NCBI GenBank assembly: GCA_003216465.1
Contig: QCIU01000001.1
Span: forward strand, 62,001-126,000
Source of the DNA: Prochlorococcus sp. AG-402-N10
Lineage (GTDB): Bacteria > Cyanobacteriota > Cyanobacteriia > PCC-6307 > Cyanobiaceae
Length of the DNA stretch: 64,000 nucleotides
Reading direction: 5' to 3'
Below, piece after piece: positions 18,138 through 27,764 of this stretch. The position numbers were made by a program, and so were the translations under genes. The notes beneath the pieces are model-generated. The model had not been told where the DNA came from and made no database searches. It saw nothing but the letters and a program-made list of their open reading frames with translations. Position 1 is the stretch's first letter; every line of letters begins with the position of its first letter.

Positions 18138-19505
18138 TTATGCAGATTCTTTAATGATTCTATTGGTTCCTGAAGGAAGTTTAACAATTTTCGAAGAAAA
18201 CAGATTATCTACCATTTTTTTTGTAATGGTGAATTCTTTTACTTCTTCTTGTGATGGAAGTGTATACATTAAATCAAGCATTAATTCTTCAATTATTGAT
18301 CTTAGAGCTCTTGCACCTGTTTTCCTTTTAAAAGCTTCATCAGCGATTGCTTCAACAGATTCCTGTTCAAATTTTAATTCAACGTTATCCATACTTAATA
18401 AAGTTTTAAATTGTTTAACTAAAGCATCTCTTGGTTCTGTCAGAATTGATTTAAGAGTTTCCTTAGTTAGGCGATCTAATACTGCGCATACAGGAATTCT
18501 TCCTATGAATTCTGGAATTAATCCATATTTGACTAAATCATCAAGTTCCAAATTCTTTAGTGCATCTCTAGAATCAACCATTTTTTTTGAATCTACTTTG
18601 TTTTGTTCTGTGTCTGTAGTAAATCCTATGGAATGTTTACCTAGACGTTTTTGAACAATATCTTCTAAACCAATAAATGCACCTCCACATATAAATAAAA
18701 TCTGACTTGTATCGATTTGAATACAGTCGTGGTAGGGGTGTTTTCTTCCTCCTTGTGGAGGAACATTAGCAATTGTTCCTTCAAGCATTTTTAATAAAGC
18801 TTGTTGAACACCTTCTCCTGATACATCTCTTGTAATTGATGGATTTTCACTCTTTCTCGCGATCTTATCTATCTCATCAATATATATAATCCCCTTTTGA
18901 GCTAAATCCACATTCATTTCTGACTTTTGTAAAAGTCTCAATAAGATATTTTCAACATCCTCTCCAACATATCCAGCTTCAGTGAGGGTTGTCGCATCTG
19001 CCACTGCAAAAGGGACATCAAGAAATTCAGCTAAAGTTTGTGCTAATAATGTTTTGCCACTCCCAGTTGGACCAATTAGTAGGATGTTTGATTTTTGTAA
19101 TTTAGTGGTTTGGCAATCATTAGAATTATCTTCTTTAGGTTCTTCTTTTAATCTCCAAGCAAGCCTCTTGTAGTGATTATAAACTGCGACTGATAGTATT
19201 TTTTTAGCAGATTCTTGACCTACAACTTGGTTATCAAGAAAAGTCTTAATTTCTAGTGGTTTGGGGATAGAAGTTAATTTTAATGGCGAAGATTGATCTG
19301 GTTTATTAGTTGGTAATTTTTTCTTTACTTGTGGGGAATTATTCAGTTTTGCTTGAGTATCAATTAATTCTTCATCGAGAATCTCATTACATAAATCTAT
19401 ACATTCATCACAAATGTAAACCCCTGGACCCGCTATAAGTTTTCTAACTTGATCTTGTGATTTACCACAAAACGAACATTTTAGATGGGCGTCAAACTTA
19501 GCCAT
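18138..19505 (-). CDS. clpX: ATP-dependent Clp protease ATP-binding subunit ClpX
   Basis: 455 residues. The N-terminal C4 zinc-binding domain ([10 protein letters not shown] at 10-19 and CDECIDLC at 33-40) is followed by AAA+ motifs: Walker A GPTGSGKT, Walker [11 protein letters not shown], and sensor [11 protein letters not shown]. The [10 protein letters not shown] segment holds the IGF loop that docks onto ClpP. ClpX unfolds tagged substrates and feeds them to ClpP. It is encoded 107 bp downstream of clpP, in the conserved tig-clpP-clpX order. Confidence 0.98.
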   Translation of the reverse strand: MAKFDAHLKCSFCGKSQDQVRKLIAGPGVYICDECIDLCNEILDEELIDTQAKLNNSPQVKKKLPTNKPDQSSPLKLTSIPKPLEIKTFLDNQVVGQESAKKILSVAVYNHYKRLAWRLKEEPKEDNSNDCQTTKLQKSNILLIGPTGSGKTLLAQTLAEFLDVPFAVADATTLTEAGYVGEDVENILLRLLQKSEMNVDLAQKGIIYIDEIDKIARKSENPSITRDVSGEGVQQALLKMLEGTIANVPPQGGRKHPYHDCIQIDTSQILFICGGAFIGLEDIVQKRLGKHSIGFTTDTEQNKVDSKKMVDSRDALKNLELDDLVKYGLIPEFIGRIPVCAVLDRLTKETLKSILTEPRDALVKQFKTLLSMDNVELKFEQESVEAIADEAFKRKTGARALRSIIEELMLDLMYTLPSQEEVKEFTITKKMVDNLFSSKIVKLPSGTNRIIKESA

Positions 19506-19612
19506 CGATTATCAAAGTATATTAAAATAAAAAAGGTTTTTACCTCTTACTTATTAGGATTGCTCATAAAATTGAATTCGTCACCCCATTCTTAAAATAT
19601 TACTTTTACTTG

Positions 19613-20257
19613 TCATTTTTTTATGACTTTATCTATTAATCCATATTGAACTGCTTCAATGGGTGATAAAAAATAGTCTCTTTCAGTATCTTCATTAATT
19701 TTTTCTAAAGATTGACCAGTATGTTCAGCTAAAAGAGAATTCAATGTTTTTTTGAGAAACAGTATTTCTTTTGCTTGTATTTCAATTTCTATTGCTTGGC
19801 CTTGAGCACCTCCAAGAGGTTGATGAATCATTATTCTTGAATTTGGTAAAGCTAACCTTTTCCCCTTAGTGCCTCCTGAGAGAAGGAATGCCCCCATACT
19901 TGCTGCTACTCCGAAACAGATTGTTACAACGTCTGGAGATATTTGCTGCATCGTGTCATATATAGCTAATCCGGCAGTAACAGAGCCTCCAGGAGAATTA
20001 ATATATATTTGTATGTCTTTGTCAGGATCTTCGGCTTCTAAATACAATAATTGTGCAACTAGTGAATCTGATACTTGATCATTAATTCCAGTTCCTAAAA
20101 ATATTATTCTTTCTCTTAATAATCTTGAATAAATATCAAATGCTCTTTCTCCTCTTCCAGATTGTTCGACAACCGTAGGAACGGCTGATCTCGAATTATT
20201 TAAAGCATCACGAGAATTAATTGAGCTTTGAATTAAATGTTTTTGTTCGGAATTCAC
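19613..20257 (-). CDS. clpP: ATP-dependent Clp protease proteolytic subunit ClpP
   Basis: 214 residues. Active-site motifs are [14 protein letters not shown] (catalytic Ser) and [15 protein letters not shown] (catalytic His); [10 protein letters not shown] is the oligopeptide-binding strand. The N-terminus carries a short extension before [19 protein letters not shown], the usual ClpP processing/start area. Cyanobacteria encode several ClpP paralogues plus an inactive ClpR; this one retains the catalytic residues and is beside clpX, so it is probably the ClpX partner (the ClpP2 type). It lies 68 bp downstream of tig. Confidence 0.97.
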   Translation of the reverse strand: MNSEQKHLIQSSINSRDALNNSRSAVPTVVEQSGRGERAFDIYSRLLRERIIFLGTGINDQVSDSLVAQLLYLEAEDPDKDIQIYINSPGGSVTAGLAIYDTMQQISPDVVTICFGVAASMGAFLLSGGTKGKRLALPNSRIMIHQPLGGAQGQAIEIEIQAKEILFLKKTLNSLLAEHTGQSLEKINEDTERDYFLSPIEAVQYGLIDKVIKK

Positions 20258-20325
20258 TTAGTTTAGTCTCTAACCTTTACTTAATTTAGAAGTTTTTTTG
20301 TTGATTAGTCATAATTTTTTATAAA

Positions 20326-21738
20326 TTATTTTTTTTCTTTTTTATTTATTTTAGTTTGACTTCCTTTTTTTGTAGTTAATTTTGTTGTTTTTGTTGTTTT
20401 TGTTGTTTTTGTTGTTTTTTCAATTATTTCTTTTACTTCTGAATTTTCTTCAAGCCAATTAATTAACTTTTCTTTTAGTAGATCATTACGAACCACATTT
20501 TTTAATTTTTGAATATCTATTTGTTTCGGTGATTTTGAAATTTCATCTTCATATTCTTTCATTTTTTGTTCTATTTCTTTATCCTCGACTGTAATATTCT
20601 CTTTTTCTGATAATGCTTTTAAAGCTAAATTCCTATGTACATTTTTTTCTGCTTGAGGACGAGTTGATTCAGCTAAGGATTTTACTAACTCTGGAGTAAA
20701 AGTAGATTTAATATCCATCCCTTGTTGAGCAAACCTTTGAGCTGTTTGTTCAATATTATTTCTAACTTCAATATCAATCATTGCTTTTGGAATATCGGCA
20801 TCTAATTCTTTTGAAAGTGCATCCATTAAAGCTTCAATTTTGATATTTTTTTGAGTATTTTCAAAATTTTCCTTGAGTTGGGCTTCTATATCTTTTTTTA
20901 GTTCTTCTAATGAGTCTTTATTTCCAGATTGTTTTGCAAAATCATCATTTAGTTCAGGTAATTCTTTTTCTTTAAGGTCTTTGAGGCTTACTTCAAAAAT
21001 TGCCTTTTTACCTCTTGAATCTTCATGAGTATAGTCTTTAGGAAATTGGAGATTGAGAGTTTTATTCTCGTCAATTTTCATACCAACAATACCTTCAACG
21101 AATCCTGGAATCATTTTGTTCTTTTCTAATTCAAGATCCATTGATTCACTAGATCCCCCATCTATTTCTTCATTAGAATCTTTATAAATGCCTTTAAAAC
21201 TTACTACCGCAATATCTCCTAACTTGGCAGGCCTGTTAATTACTGGAACAATATTCGCTAATTGATTTCTTGATTTTTCTAGAGCTTCATTTATGGACTT
21301 AGGATCAAATTTACTTTTTTTAATCTCAACAGATATTCCTTTTGATTTTTTTAATTTTAGTTGGGGTGCAACATCAGTTTGTAGAGTAATTTTTAATGGT
21401 TTTTCCGGACTAAAAGTTTTAAGTAATGAGTCAAATCCGTCAACCAACTCTGGTTCACTTAGTGGCTCTATGGATTCTTTTTTTAAAGCTTCATTCCAAG
21501 ATTTCTCAATTATTTTTTCTAAAGCAGAAGCATGAAGTTGATTAATACCGATGCGTTGTATTAATACTTGTCTTGGAATTTTGCCAAGCCTAAAACCAGG
21601 AATTTTAGCTGAACGACTAATGGAATTTATTGTTTCATTTACGCATGATATGCATGTATTAGATGGTATTTCTAATTCAAGTTCAATTCTACTTTGAGGA
21701 AGTGAGGTTGTTTTTACTATTAATGCTTCTTTAATCAT
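20326..21738 (-). CDS. tig: Trigger factor (ribosome-associated chaperone / prolyl isomerase)
   Basis: 470 residues. The N-terminal ribosome-binding domain contains the signature ISRSAKIPGFRLGKIPRQVL at about 42-61 (the GFRxGKxP ribosome-docking loop). An FKBP-type domain follows at about 165-250 (GDIAVVSFKGIYKD, MIPGFVEGIVGM), then a helical C-terminal substrate-cradling domain. The last ~25 residues are low complexity, KTTKTTKTTK then KLTTKKG and a lysine-rich end, encoded by a 9-bp microsatellite. It opens the tig-clpP-clpX-dnaX cluster and is divergent from asd. Confidence 0.97.
   Translation of the reverse strand: MIKEALIVKTTSLPQSRIELELEIPSNTCISCVNETINSISRSAKIPGFRLGKIPRQVLIQRIGINQLHASALEKIIEKSWNEALKKESIEPLSEPELVDGFDSLLKTFSPEKPLKITLQTDVAPQLKLKKSKGISVEIKKSKFDPKSINEALEKSRNQLANIVPVINRPAKLGDIAVVSFKGIYKDSNEEIDGGSSESMDLELEKNKMIPGFVEGIVGMKIDENKTLNLQFPKDYTHEDSRGKKAIFEVSLKDLKEKELPELNDDFAKQSGNKDSLEELKKDIEAQLKENFENTQKNIKIEALMDALSKELDADIPKAMIDIEVRNNIEQTAQRFAQQGMDIKSTFTPELVKSLAESTRPQAEKNVHRNLALKALSEKENITVEDKEIEQKMKEYEDEISKSPKQIDIQKLKNVVRNDLLKEKLINWLEENSEVKEIIEKTTKTTKTTKTTKLTTKKGSQTKINKKEKK
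20381..20420. repeat. 9-bp microsatellite in the 3' end of tig
   Basis: On the plus strand the unit TTGTTGTTT is repeated about four times without interruption, giving the Lys-Thr-Thr repeat in the trigger factor tail. Units are a multiple of three, so a change in copy number would alter only tail length, not the reading frame. Confidence 0.85.
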
Positions 21739-21772
21739 GTTTGAGTTTTTTTAATTATTACAATAAGCAGAA

Positions 21773-21794
21773 ACTTAATTATTCCACATTAAGT
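21773..21794. promoter_or_regulatory. Inverted repeat between divergent tig and asd
   Basis: The 7-bp arms ACTTAAT (21773-21779) and ATTAAGT (21788-21794) are separated by 8 bp. They lie in the 125-bp gap that must contain both the tig and asd promoters. The spacing would suit a dimeric regulator, but arms this short and AT-rich can arise by chance. Confidence 0.25.
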
Positions 21795-21863
21795 GATTTC
21801 CTTGAAAGTTAACTTTTTTGATACAGTAAGAAAAATATTCAATTTTATAAATTTTTTTAGATA

Positions 21864-22895
21864 GTGAGAAAATCTCCATTTTTGCCAAATAGGCCTTTAA
21901 AAGTAGCTATTTTGGGTTCTTCAGGTGCGGTGGGATCTGAACTCCTTAAAATTCTTGAAGAAAGAGATTTTCCTATCGCAGAATTGGTATTACTCTCTTC
22001 TGAAAGATCAGAAGGAAAAATAATTAAATGGAAAGGTGAAGAAATTGTCACTAAAAGAGCAACTAAAGAAGAATTTTTAAATGTTGATTTAGTGCTCGCT
22101 TCCGCTGGTGGAAGTATTTCAAAAAAATGGTTACCAACAGTTAAAGATCAAAATGCGATATTAATCGATAACTCAAGTGCATTTAGATTAGAAAATGATG
22201 TCCCCCTAGTTGTTCCAGAGGTTAATGCTTGTGATGCTCTAAAACATAATGGTGTCATCTCTAATCCAAATTGCACAACTATATTACTGACTTTGGTTTT
22301 AGCCCCTCTGAATAATATTTCTCCCATTAAAAGAGTAATCATTTCTACTTATCAATCAGTAAGTGGAGCAGGACAATTAGCAATGGAAGAATTGCAGTTT
22401 TTAACTAAGAGATATTTGCAGGGAGAACCAAGAGAAAGTGAAGTTTTACCATATTCATTAGCATTTAATTTGTTTCTACATAATTCTCCAATGCTTGCAA
22501 ATAACTATTGCGAAGAAGAGATGAAAATGACAAACGAAACTCGTAAAATACTTAATATTTCTGATTTGAAATTGTCTTCAACATGCGTTCGAGTACCAGT
22601 TCTTAGAGCTCATTCTGAATCAGTTAATATTGAATTTGAGGATATTATCAAACCTTCCTATGCTATTAATAAATTAAAAAAATCTGACGGTATAGATATA
22701 ATAGAAGACTATGAAAAGAATAGGTTTCCTATGCCAAATGATGTTATGGGAAGAGATAATATTGCTGTTGGAAGGGTAAGAACTGATATAAGTAATCCCA
22801 ATGGATTAGAATTGTGGTTATGTGGAGATCAAATAAGAAAAGGAGCGGCACTTAATGCTGTTCAAATAGCTGAACTTTTAATTGCAAAAAAATGA
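21864..22895 (+). CDS. asd: Aspartate-semialdehyde dehydrogenase
   Basis: 343 residues, typical bacterial Asd length. The NADP-binding loop [11 protein letters not shown] is at 18-28, the catalytic cysteine is C137 in SNPNCTTI, and the [11 protein letters not shown] and [11 protein letters not shown] motifs (with the active-site His) are present. It reduces aspartyl phosphate to the semialdehyde, the branch point to lysine/diaminopimelate and threonine/methionine. The start is GTG at 21864. The stop overlaps the dapA ATG by 4 bp (ATGA), so the next pathway enzyme is translationally coupled. The upstream kinase, lysC, is 7 kb away at 29809-31569. Confidence 0.97.
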   Translation: MRKSPFLPNRPLKVAILGSSGAVGSELLKILEERDFPIAELVLLSSERSEGKIIKWKGEEIVTKRATKEEFLNVDLVLASAGGSISKKWLPTVKDQNAILIDNSSAFRLENDVPLVVPEVNACDALKHNGVISNPNCTTILLTLVLAPLNNISPIKRVIISTYQSVSGAGQLAMEELQFLTKRYLQGEPRESEVLPYSLAFNLFLHNSPMLANNYCEEEMKMTNETRKILNISDLKLSSTCVRVPVLRAHSESVNIEFEDIIKPSYAINKLKKSDGIDIIEDYEKNRFPMPNDVMGRDNIAVGRVRTDISNPNGLELWLCGDQIRKGAALNAVQIAELLIAKK

Positions 22896-23797
22896 CTGCT
22901 GATAACACTGAGTCTTCTAATCCATTATTTGGGAGAATATTAACTGCGATGGTTACTCCGTTTAATGAAGATGGTGCAGTGGATTGTGAATTAGCAATAA
23001 AACTTTCAAATTACCTTTATGAAAATGGTTCAGATGGAATTGTTCTTTGTGGAACAACAGGAGAATCTCCAACTCTTTCATGGTCTGAACAGCATGATTT
23101 GTTAGTTGCACTTAGAGGTTCTTTAAATTCTAGATGTAAAATAATTGTTGGAACAGGTAGTAATTGTACTAGCGAGGCAATAGAGGCTACTAAGAAAGCA
23201 TACGAATTTGGTGCAGATGGTGCTTTAGTTGTAGTCCCTTACTATAATAAACCTCCTCAAGAAGGACTCTATAACCACTTTAGTTCTATAGCGACTGCAG
23301 CTAAGGGTTTACCTCTAATGCTTTACAACATACCAGGAAGAACAGGTTGTAATTTATTACCCAATACTGTAAATAAACTTATGAATTTCTCAAATATCCT
23401 CAGTATTAAAGCAGCAAGCGGTAGAATAGAAGAAGTAACAGAGTTAAGGTCAGTTTGTGGACCTAAGCTCTCTATATATAGTGGTGACGATTCATTGTTG
23501 CTCCCTATGTTATCTGTTGGTGCTGTTGGCGTAGTAAGTGTGGCAAGCCATTTGGTTGGCCTTCAACTTAAAGAAATGATTGAATTATTTTATAAAGGAG
23601 AAGTTTCATCTGCTCTAGTAATTCATGAAAGACTTCAACCTCTCTTTAAATCACTTTTTATTACAACTAATCCTATTCCAATTAAGGCAGCTTTAGAGCT
23701 TTCAGGATGGAATGTAGGTGACCCAAGGAGTCCTTTATCCCCACTACCCGTGGAGATGAAAAAACAACTTTCAATTATCCTCAAATCCTTACATTAA
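22892..23797 (+). CDS. dapA: 4-hydroxy-tetrahydrodipicolinate synthase
   Basis: 301 residues, a (beta/alpha)8-barrel of the DapA/NAL family. Signatures are [18 protein letters not shown] near the N-terminus, [17 protein letters not shown], the Tyr of [11 protein letters not shown], and the Schiff-base lysine in ILSIKAASG. It condenses aspartate semialdehyde with pyruvate to start the lysine/diaminopimelate branch needed for lysine and peptidoglycan. It overlaps asd by 4 bp, and rnj follows 78 bp downstream on the same strand. Confidence 0.97.
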   Translation: MTADNTESSNPLFGRILTAMVTPFNEDGAVDCELAIKLSNYLYENGSDGIVLCGTTGESPTLSWSEQHDLLVALRGSLNSRCKIIVGTGSNCTSEAIEATKKAYEFGADGALVVVPYYNKPPQEGLYNHFSSIATAAKGLPLMLYNIPGRTGCNLLPNTVNKLMNFSNILSIKAASGRIEEVTELRSVCGPKLSIYSGDDSLLLPMLSVGAVGVVSVASHLVGLQLKEMIELFYKGEVSSALVIHERLQPLFKSLFITTNPIPIKAALELSGWNVGDPRSPLSPLPVEMKKQLSIILKSLH

Positions 23798-23875
23798 GGA
23801 TTCTATTAAACTTGATAATTAAATTTTAATAAAATTAGTTTGATTACAAGCAAGACTTTATAAATTTTTTAAATT

Positions 23876-25867
23876 ATGCAATCAAGATCAAATTCAACCA
23901 TTAACAGATCTTCCAATAACCCATCAGGATCTAAAAATCATAGCTCCACTCTAAGAGTAATACCATTAGGTGGCTTACATGAAATAGGAAAAAATACTTG
24001 TGTATTTGAATTTGGAGACGAATTAATGTTGGTCGATGCTGGCCTGGCTTTCCCTTCAGATGGCATGCATGGTGTAAATGTTGTCATGCCGGATACAACT
24101 TTTTTAAAAGAAAATCAAAGAAGAATAAAAGGAATGATAGTAACTCATGGACATGAGGATCATATTGGAGGCATTTCTCATCATCTTAAACATTTTAATA
24201 TTCCGATTATTTATGGACCAAGACTAGCAATGTCAATGTTAAGAGGAAAAATGGAGGAAGCAGGCGTTTCTGATAGAACGACAATACAGACAGTAAATCC
24301 GAGAGATGTTGTCAAAGTTGGACAACATTTTTCAGTAGAATTTATTCGCAATACTCATTCAATTTGCGATAGTTTTTCTTTAGCAGTTACTACACCAGTC
24401 GGCACAATTATATTTACTGGTGATTTTAAGTTTGATCATATGCCAGTAGATGGAGAACAATTTGATATTGAAAGAATGGTTCATTATGGTGAGAAAGGTG
24501 TTTTATGTATGTTTAGTGATTCTACTAATGCAGAAGTGCCAGGCTTTTGTCCATCTGAAAAGACTATTTATCCTTCTTTAGAAAAACATATTTCTGAAGC
24601 AAAAGAACGAGTCATCCTTACCACCTTTGCTAGTTCTGTTCATAGAGTGACAATGATCTTAGAGTTGGCGATGAAACACGGAAGAAAGGTAGGTTTGTTG
24701 GGTAGATCGATGATAAATGTTATTGCTAAAGCCAGAGATATAGGTTACATGAAATGCCCAGATGATTTGTTTGTTCCTATTAAACAAATTAGAGATTTAC
24801 CTGATAGAGAAACTTTATTATTGATGACTGGAAGTCAAGGAGAACCTTTAGCTGCTTTAAGTAGAATCTCTCGTGGTGAGCATCAACATGTTCGCCTCAA
24901 AACTACTGATACTGTTATTTTTTCCGCTAGCCCAATTCCAGGGAATACTATTGGTGTTGTTAATACAATAGATAGATTGATGAAAATGGGAGCGAAGGTT
25001 GTTTACGGAAAAGGTGAAAATATTCATGTTTCTGGTCATGGGTTCCAAGAAGATCAAAAATTAATGTTGGCATTAGCAAAACCTAAGTTTTTTGTTCCTG
25101 TTCACGGTGAACATAGAATGCTTGTCTGTCATAGTAGAAGTGCTCAGACAATGGGAGTTCCAAAAGATAATATCTTAATTATTGAAAATGGAGATGTTGT
25201 TGAATTAACTTCTGATTCTATTAATAAAGGAGATCCTGTAAAGGCTGGGGTAGAATTACTTGATAATTCTCGAAATGGGATTGTTGATGCCCGAGTATTA
25301 AAGGAAAGGCAGCAATTAGCTGGTGATGGTGTTGTAACTGTTTTAGCTCCAATAAGTACTGATGGAAAAATGGTTGCTCCACCAAGAGTAAATTTAAGGG
25401 GGGTTGTAACTACTGCAGAACCAAGAAAAATGTCTATGTGGACTGAACGAGAAATTAGTTGGGTTTTAGAAAATAGATGGAAGCAGTTATCTAGGCAAAC
25501 TGGACCTAATAATTTTGAGGTAGATTGGATTGGCGTTCAAAGAGAAATTGAAAATGGTTTAAGTAGAAGAATGAGAAGAGAGTTACAAGTAGAACCTTTA
25601 ATTCTTTGTTTAGTGCAGCCGGCACCAAGTGGAACGCGTGCCTATGTACCAAAGATTACTGAAGATCAAAATAATCATAATAGGAATAGAAATAATCAAA
25701 ATTTTCAAAAAAGAAATAATAATAATAATCCAAATAATTCAAATAATCCAAAAAATCTTAATACTCAAAATAATCCAAAATCTTCAAAAGACTCATTAAT
25801 TAATTCTGAAAAAGAAGAATCCTTTGAGGGTAGGACTAGACGAAGAAGATCAGCAGTAACGTCTTAA
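23876..25867 (+). CDS. rnj: Ribonuclease J
   Basis: 663 residues, a metallo-beta-lactamase/beta-CASP nuclease. The metal site is in VTHGHEDHIGGISHH, with IFTGDFKFDH and the C-terminal VPVHGEHRML histidines. GGLHEIGKNTCVFE near residue 35 marks the RNase J N-terminus. The enzyme has 5'-3' exo- and endonuclease activity in mRNA decay and rRNA maturation. After the core, about residues 595-645 form an Asn-rich low-complexity linker (repeats of NN, NPNN, NNPKN) ending in a basic tip GRTRRRRSAVTS. The stop overlaps the stop of convergent tilS by 4 bp. An aspartate-pathway operon (asd-dapA-rnj) is plausible. Confidence 0.96.
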   Translation: MQSRSNSTINRSSNNPSGSKNHSSTLRVIPLGGLHEIGKNTCVFEFGDELMLVDAGLAFPSDGMHGVNVVMPDTTFLKENQRRIKGMIVTHGHEDHIGGISHHLKHFNIPIIYGPRLAMSMLRGKMEEAGVSDRTTIQTVNPRDVVKVGQHFSVEFIRNTHSICDSFSLAVTTPVGTIIFTGDFKFDHMPVDGEQFDIERMVHYGEKGVLCMFSDSTNAEVPGFCPSEKTIYPSLEKHISEAKERVILTTFASSVHRVTMILELAMKHGRKVGLLGRSMINVIAKARDIGYMKCPDDLFVPIKQIRDLPDRETLLLMTGSQGEPLAALSRISRGEHQHVRLKTTDTVIFSASPIPGNTIGVVNTIDRLMKMGAKVVYGKGENIHVSGHGFQEDQKLMLALAKPKFFVPVHGEHRMLVCHSRSAQTMGVPKDNILIIENGDVVELTSDSINKGDPVKAGVELLDNSRNGIVDARVLKERQQLAGDGVVTVLAPISTDGKMVAPPRVNLRGVVTTAEPRKMSMWTEREISWVLENRWKQLSRQTGPNNFEVDWIGVQREIENGLSRRMRRELQVEPLILCLVQPAPSGTRAYVPKITEDQNNHNRNRNNQNFQKRNNNNNPNNSNNPKNLNTQNNPKSSKDSLINSEKEESFEGRTRRRRSAVTS

Positions 25868-26874
25868 GATTTTTCAAGATTTATATAATCTTTATTCCAA
25901 ATAATTTTTAATCTCTGGGGCAGATTTGTTTGGCCTCTATCTTTTTCAAAAATTGAAGATACCAGATTATTAATATGCTTTGAGCTTAATTGTTTTGTAC
26001 AATTTTTCTTTAAAAAAGTATTTAATATAGTACATCTTGCTTCAATGCATAAGCTATTTAATAAATTTCTTTTAATACCATTTGCATCTTCACAGAAGAG
26101 TGATGCAAGCTTGCTAAGATCCTTTTGTTCATTTTTATAATTACTCATTTTTTCTGCAAAACTATTAATCCTTTCGGAACAACCAGGATACATAGTTTCT
26201 AAAGTCGGTATAATTTTTCTTCTTACTAAATTCCTCTTAATCTTTAGATCGTTGTTGGTTGGGTCTTCCCAGACAGGAATATTCATGTGGTTACAGAATT
26301 GTTTGGTATCTTCTCTGCTGAATATTAATAATGGTCTTATTAAAAAAATATTATTTTCTAGTAATCTTTTCTTTTTGATATAGCTTAGTCCAGCATAATT
26401 TGCCCCTCTCGCTAAATTAAGTAAAAATGTTTCGGTATTGTCGGAGTTTGTATGACCTGTTAATACGTAAATATCTATTTTTTTTTGGTTTTCAATTAAT
26501 AATTGATTAGCTCTTTCACTTAATTTTTTATATCTCCAATCTCTTGCTTTTTCTTCAGAACTAATATTTTTTTTATTAGCTCGATCAAAAAAAAATGATA
26601 TATTTTTTTTATCGCAATAATTTTTTAAGTCAAGCGCATATTTTTCAGATTTTTCATGCCATTGATGATCTCCATGCCAAACATTGATAAACCAATTGTG
26701 TTTATTTCTCATATCATTGATTAGATTTAACAATGCCATTGAATCTTGTCCTCCTGAAACTGCTATCAATAGAATTGCTCCATTAGGAACTATTTTTTTG
26801 TCGCTTATTAACTCTTTATGAAGCAGATGATGCCAGGAAGTCCAATTTTTTTGTCTTAAATTTTTATGTGACAT
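25864..26874 (-). CDS. tilS: tRNA(Ile)-lysidine synthase
   Basis: 336 residues, the compact form of TilS without a large C-terminal domain. The PP-loop ATPase motif AVSGGQDSMALL is at about 36-47; VWHGDHQWHEKS, TGHTNSDNTETFLLNLARG and the VWEDPTNND block are family signatures. It converts the wobble cytidine of tRNA-Ile(CAU) to lysidine so that it reads AUA, an important codon in this A+T-rich genome. It is convergent with rnj and divergent from ycf23. Confidence 0.95.
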   Translation of the reverse strand: MSHKNLRQKNWTSWHHLLHKELISDKKIVPNGAILLIAVSGGQDSMALLNLINDMRNKHNWFINVWHGDHQWHEKSEKYALDLKNYCDKKNISFFFDRANKKNISSEEKARDWRYKKLSERANQLLIENQKKIDIYVLTGHTNSDNTETFLLNLARGANYAGLSYIKKKRLLENNIFLIRPLLIFSREDTKQFCNHMNIPVWEDPTNNDLKIKRNLVRRKIIPTLETMYPGCSERINSFAEKMSNYKNEQKDLSKLASLFCEDANGIKRNLLNSLCIEARCTILNTFLKKNCTKQLSSKHINNLVSSIFEKDRGQTNLPQRLKIIWNKDYINLEKS

Positions 26875-26911
26875 ATTGTTTAACTCAAATAATATTTTTT
26901 AAAAAATGCAC

Positions 26912-26926
26912 TGTTTTACTAAAACA
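26912..26926. promoter_or_regulatory. Perfect 6-bp inverted repeat between tilS and ycf23
   Basis: TGTTTT and AAAACA flank ACT, a compact 15-bp dyad 34 bp upstream of the ycf23 ATG and 38 bp upstream of the tilS start on the other strand. It could be an operator shared by the two divergent genes. No known regulator consensus is recognised. Confidence 0.3.
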
Positions 26927-26959
26927 ATGTCACAATCAGGTAATAAATTCATCAAGTAA

Positions 26960-27736
26960 ATGAGTCTGATTAATCTTTTGCCACAAAAAATTCAAGAAGA
27001 GTTAAGCCATAAATCTTTACTCAAAGTTATTTCAGGCTTAAGTAATTTTGATCCCCAATCTGTTAAGAGAATTTCAGAAGCAGCTTTTATAGGGGGTGCT
27101 GATTTGATTGATATAGCTTGTAAACCTGAATTGGTTGAATCTGCTATTGAGATTTCATCATTACCAATTTGTGTAAGTTCCGTAAAACCTGAATTATTTA
27201 TAAACTCTGTTAAGGCAGGCGCTTCTTTAATAGAAATAGGTAACTACGATAGTTTTTATGAAGAGGGAATTACTTTTTCAGAAGAGAAAGTCTTAAATCT
27301 GACAAAAGAAACTAAAGATATTTTACCTAATGTTCCTTTATCTGTTACTGTTCCTCATACTATGCCTGTTGATAAGCAAGTTGATCTTGCATTAAAGTTA
27401 GTTTTTGAAGGCGCTGATATTATTCAAACTGAAGGTGGTAAAAGTTCTAATCCATATAATTCAGGGATACAAGGATTAATAGAAAAATCAGTACCTACAT
27501 TGGCAGCTACTTTTGCAATACATAAGGAATTTAAGAAACAGTCTATACATATTCCGATTATGAGTGCTTCCGGTTTAAGTGAGGTAACATGTCCCTTAGC
27601 AGTATCATGTGGAGCCTCTGCAGTTGGAGTTGGATCTGTAGTTAACAAATTAGATGATTTAATATCAATGATTGCTGTTGTGAGAGGTTTAAAAGAATCT
27701 TTGGAAAATTCAATAGTTAAAGAAAAAATTTCCTAA
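26960..27736 (+). CDS. ycf23: Ycf23 / DUF561 family protein
   Basis: 258 residues with the (beta/alpha)8-barrel character of the DUF561 (Ycf23) family conserved in cyanobacteria and red-algal plastids. Visible blocks are KVISGLSNFDPQSVKRISEA, GGADLIDIACKPELVE, PICVSSVKPELF, IQTEGGKSSNPYNSG and PIMSASGLSEVTCPLAVSCG. The function is unknown; the fold resembles small-molecule barrels such as ThiG/NanE-type enzymes, and the phosphate-binding-like SGLSEVT loop suggests a phosphorylated ligand. uvrB starts 28 bp downstream on the same strand. Confidence 0.85.
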   Translation: MSLINLLPQKIQEELSHKSLLKVISGLSNFDPQSVKRISEAAFIGGADLIDIACKPELVESAIEISSLPICVSSVKPELFINSVKAGASLIEIGNYDSFYEEGITFSEEKVLNLTKETKDILPNVPLSVTVPHTMPVDKQVDLALKLVFEGADIIQTEGGKSSNPYNSGIQGLIEKSVPTLAATFAIHKEFKKQSIHIPIMSASGLSEVTCPLAVSCGASAVGVGSVVNKLDDLISMIAVVRGLKESLENSIVKEKIS

Positions 27737-27764
27737 TATATAAAAATAATAAGCTATTGGCTGA

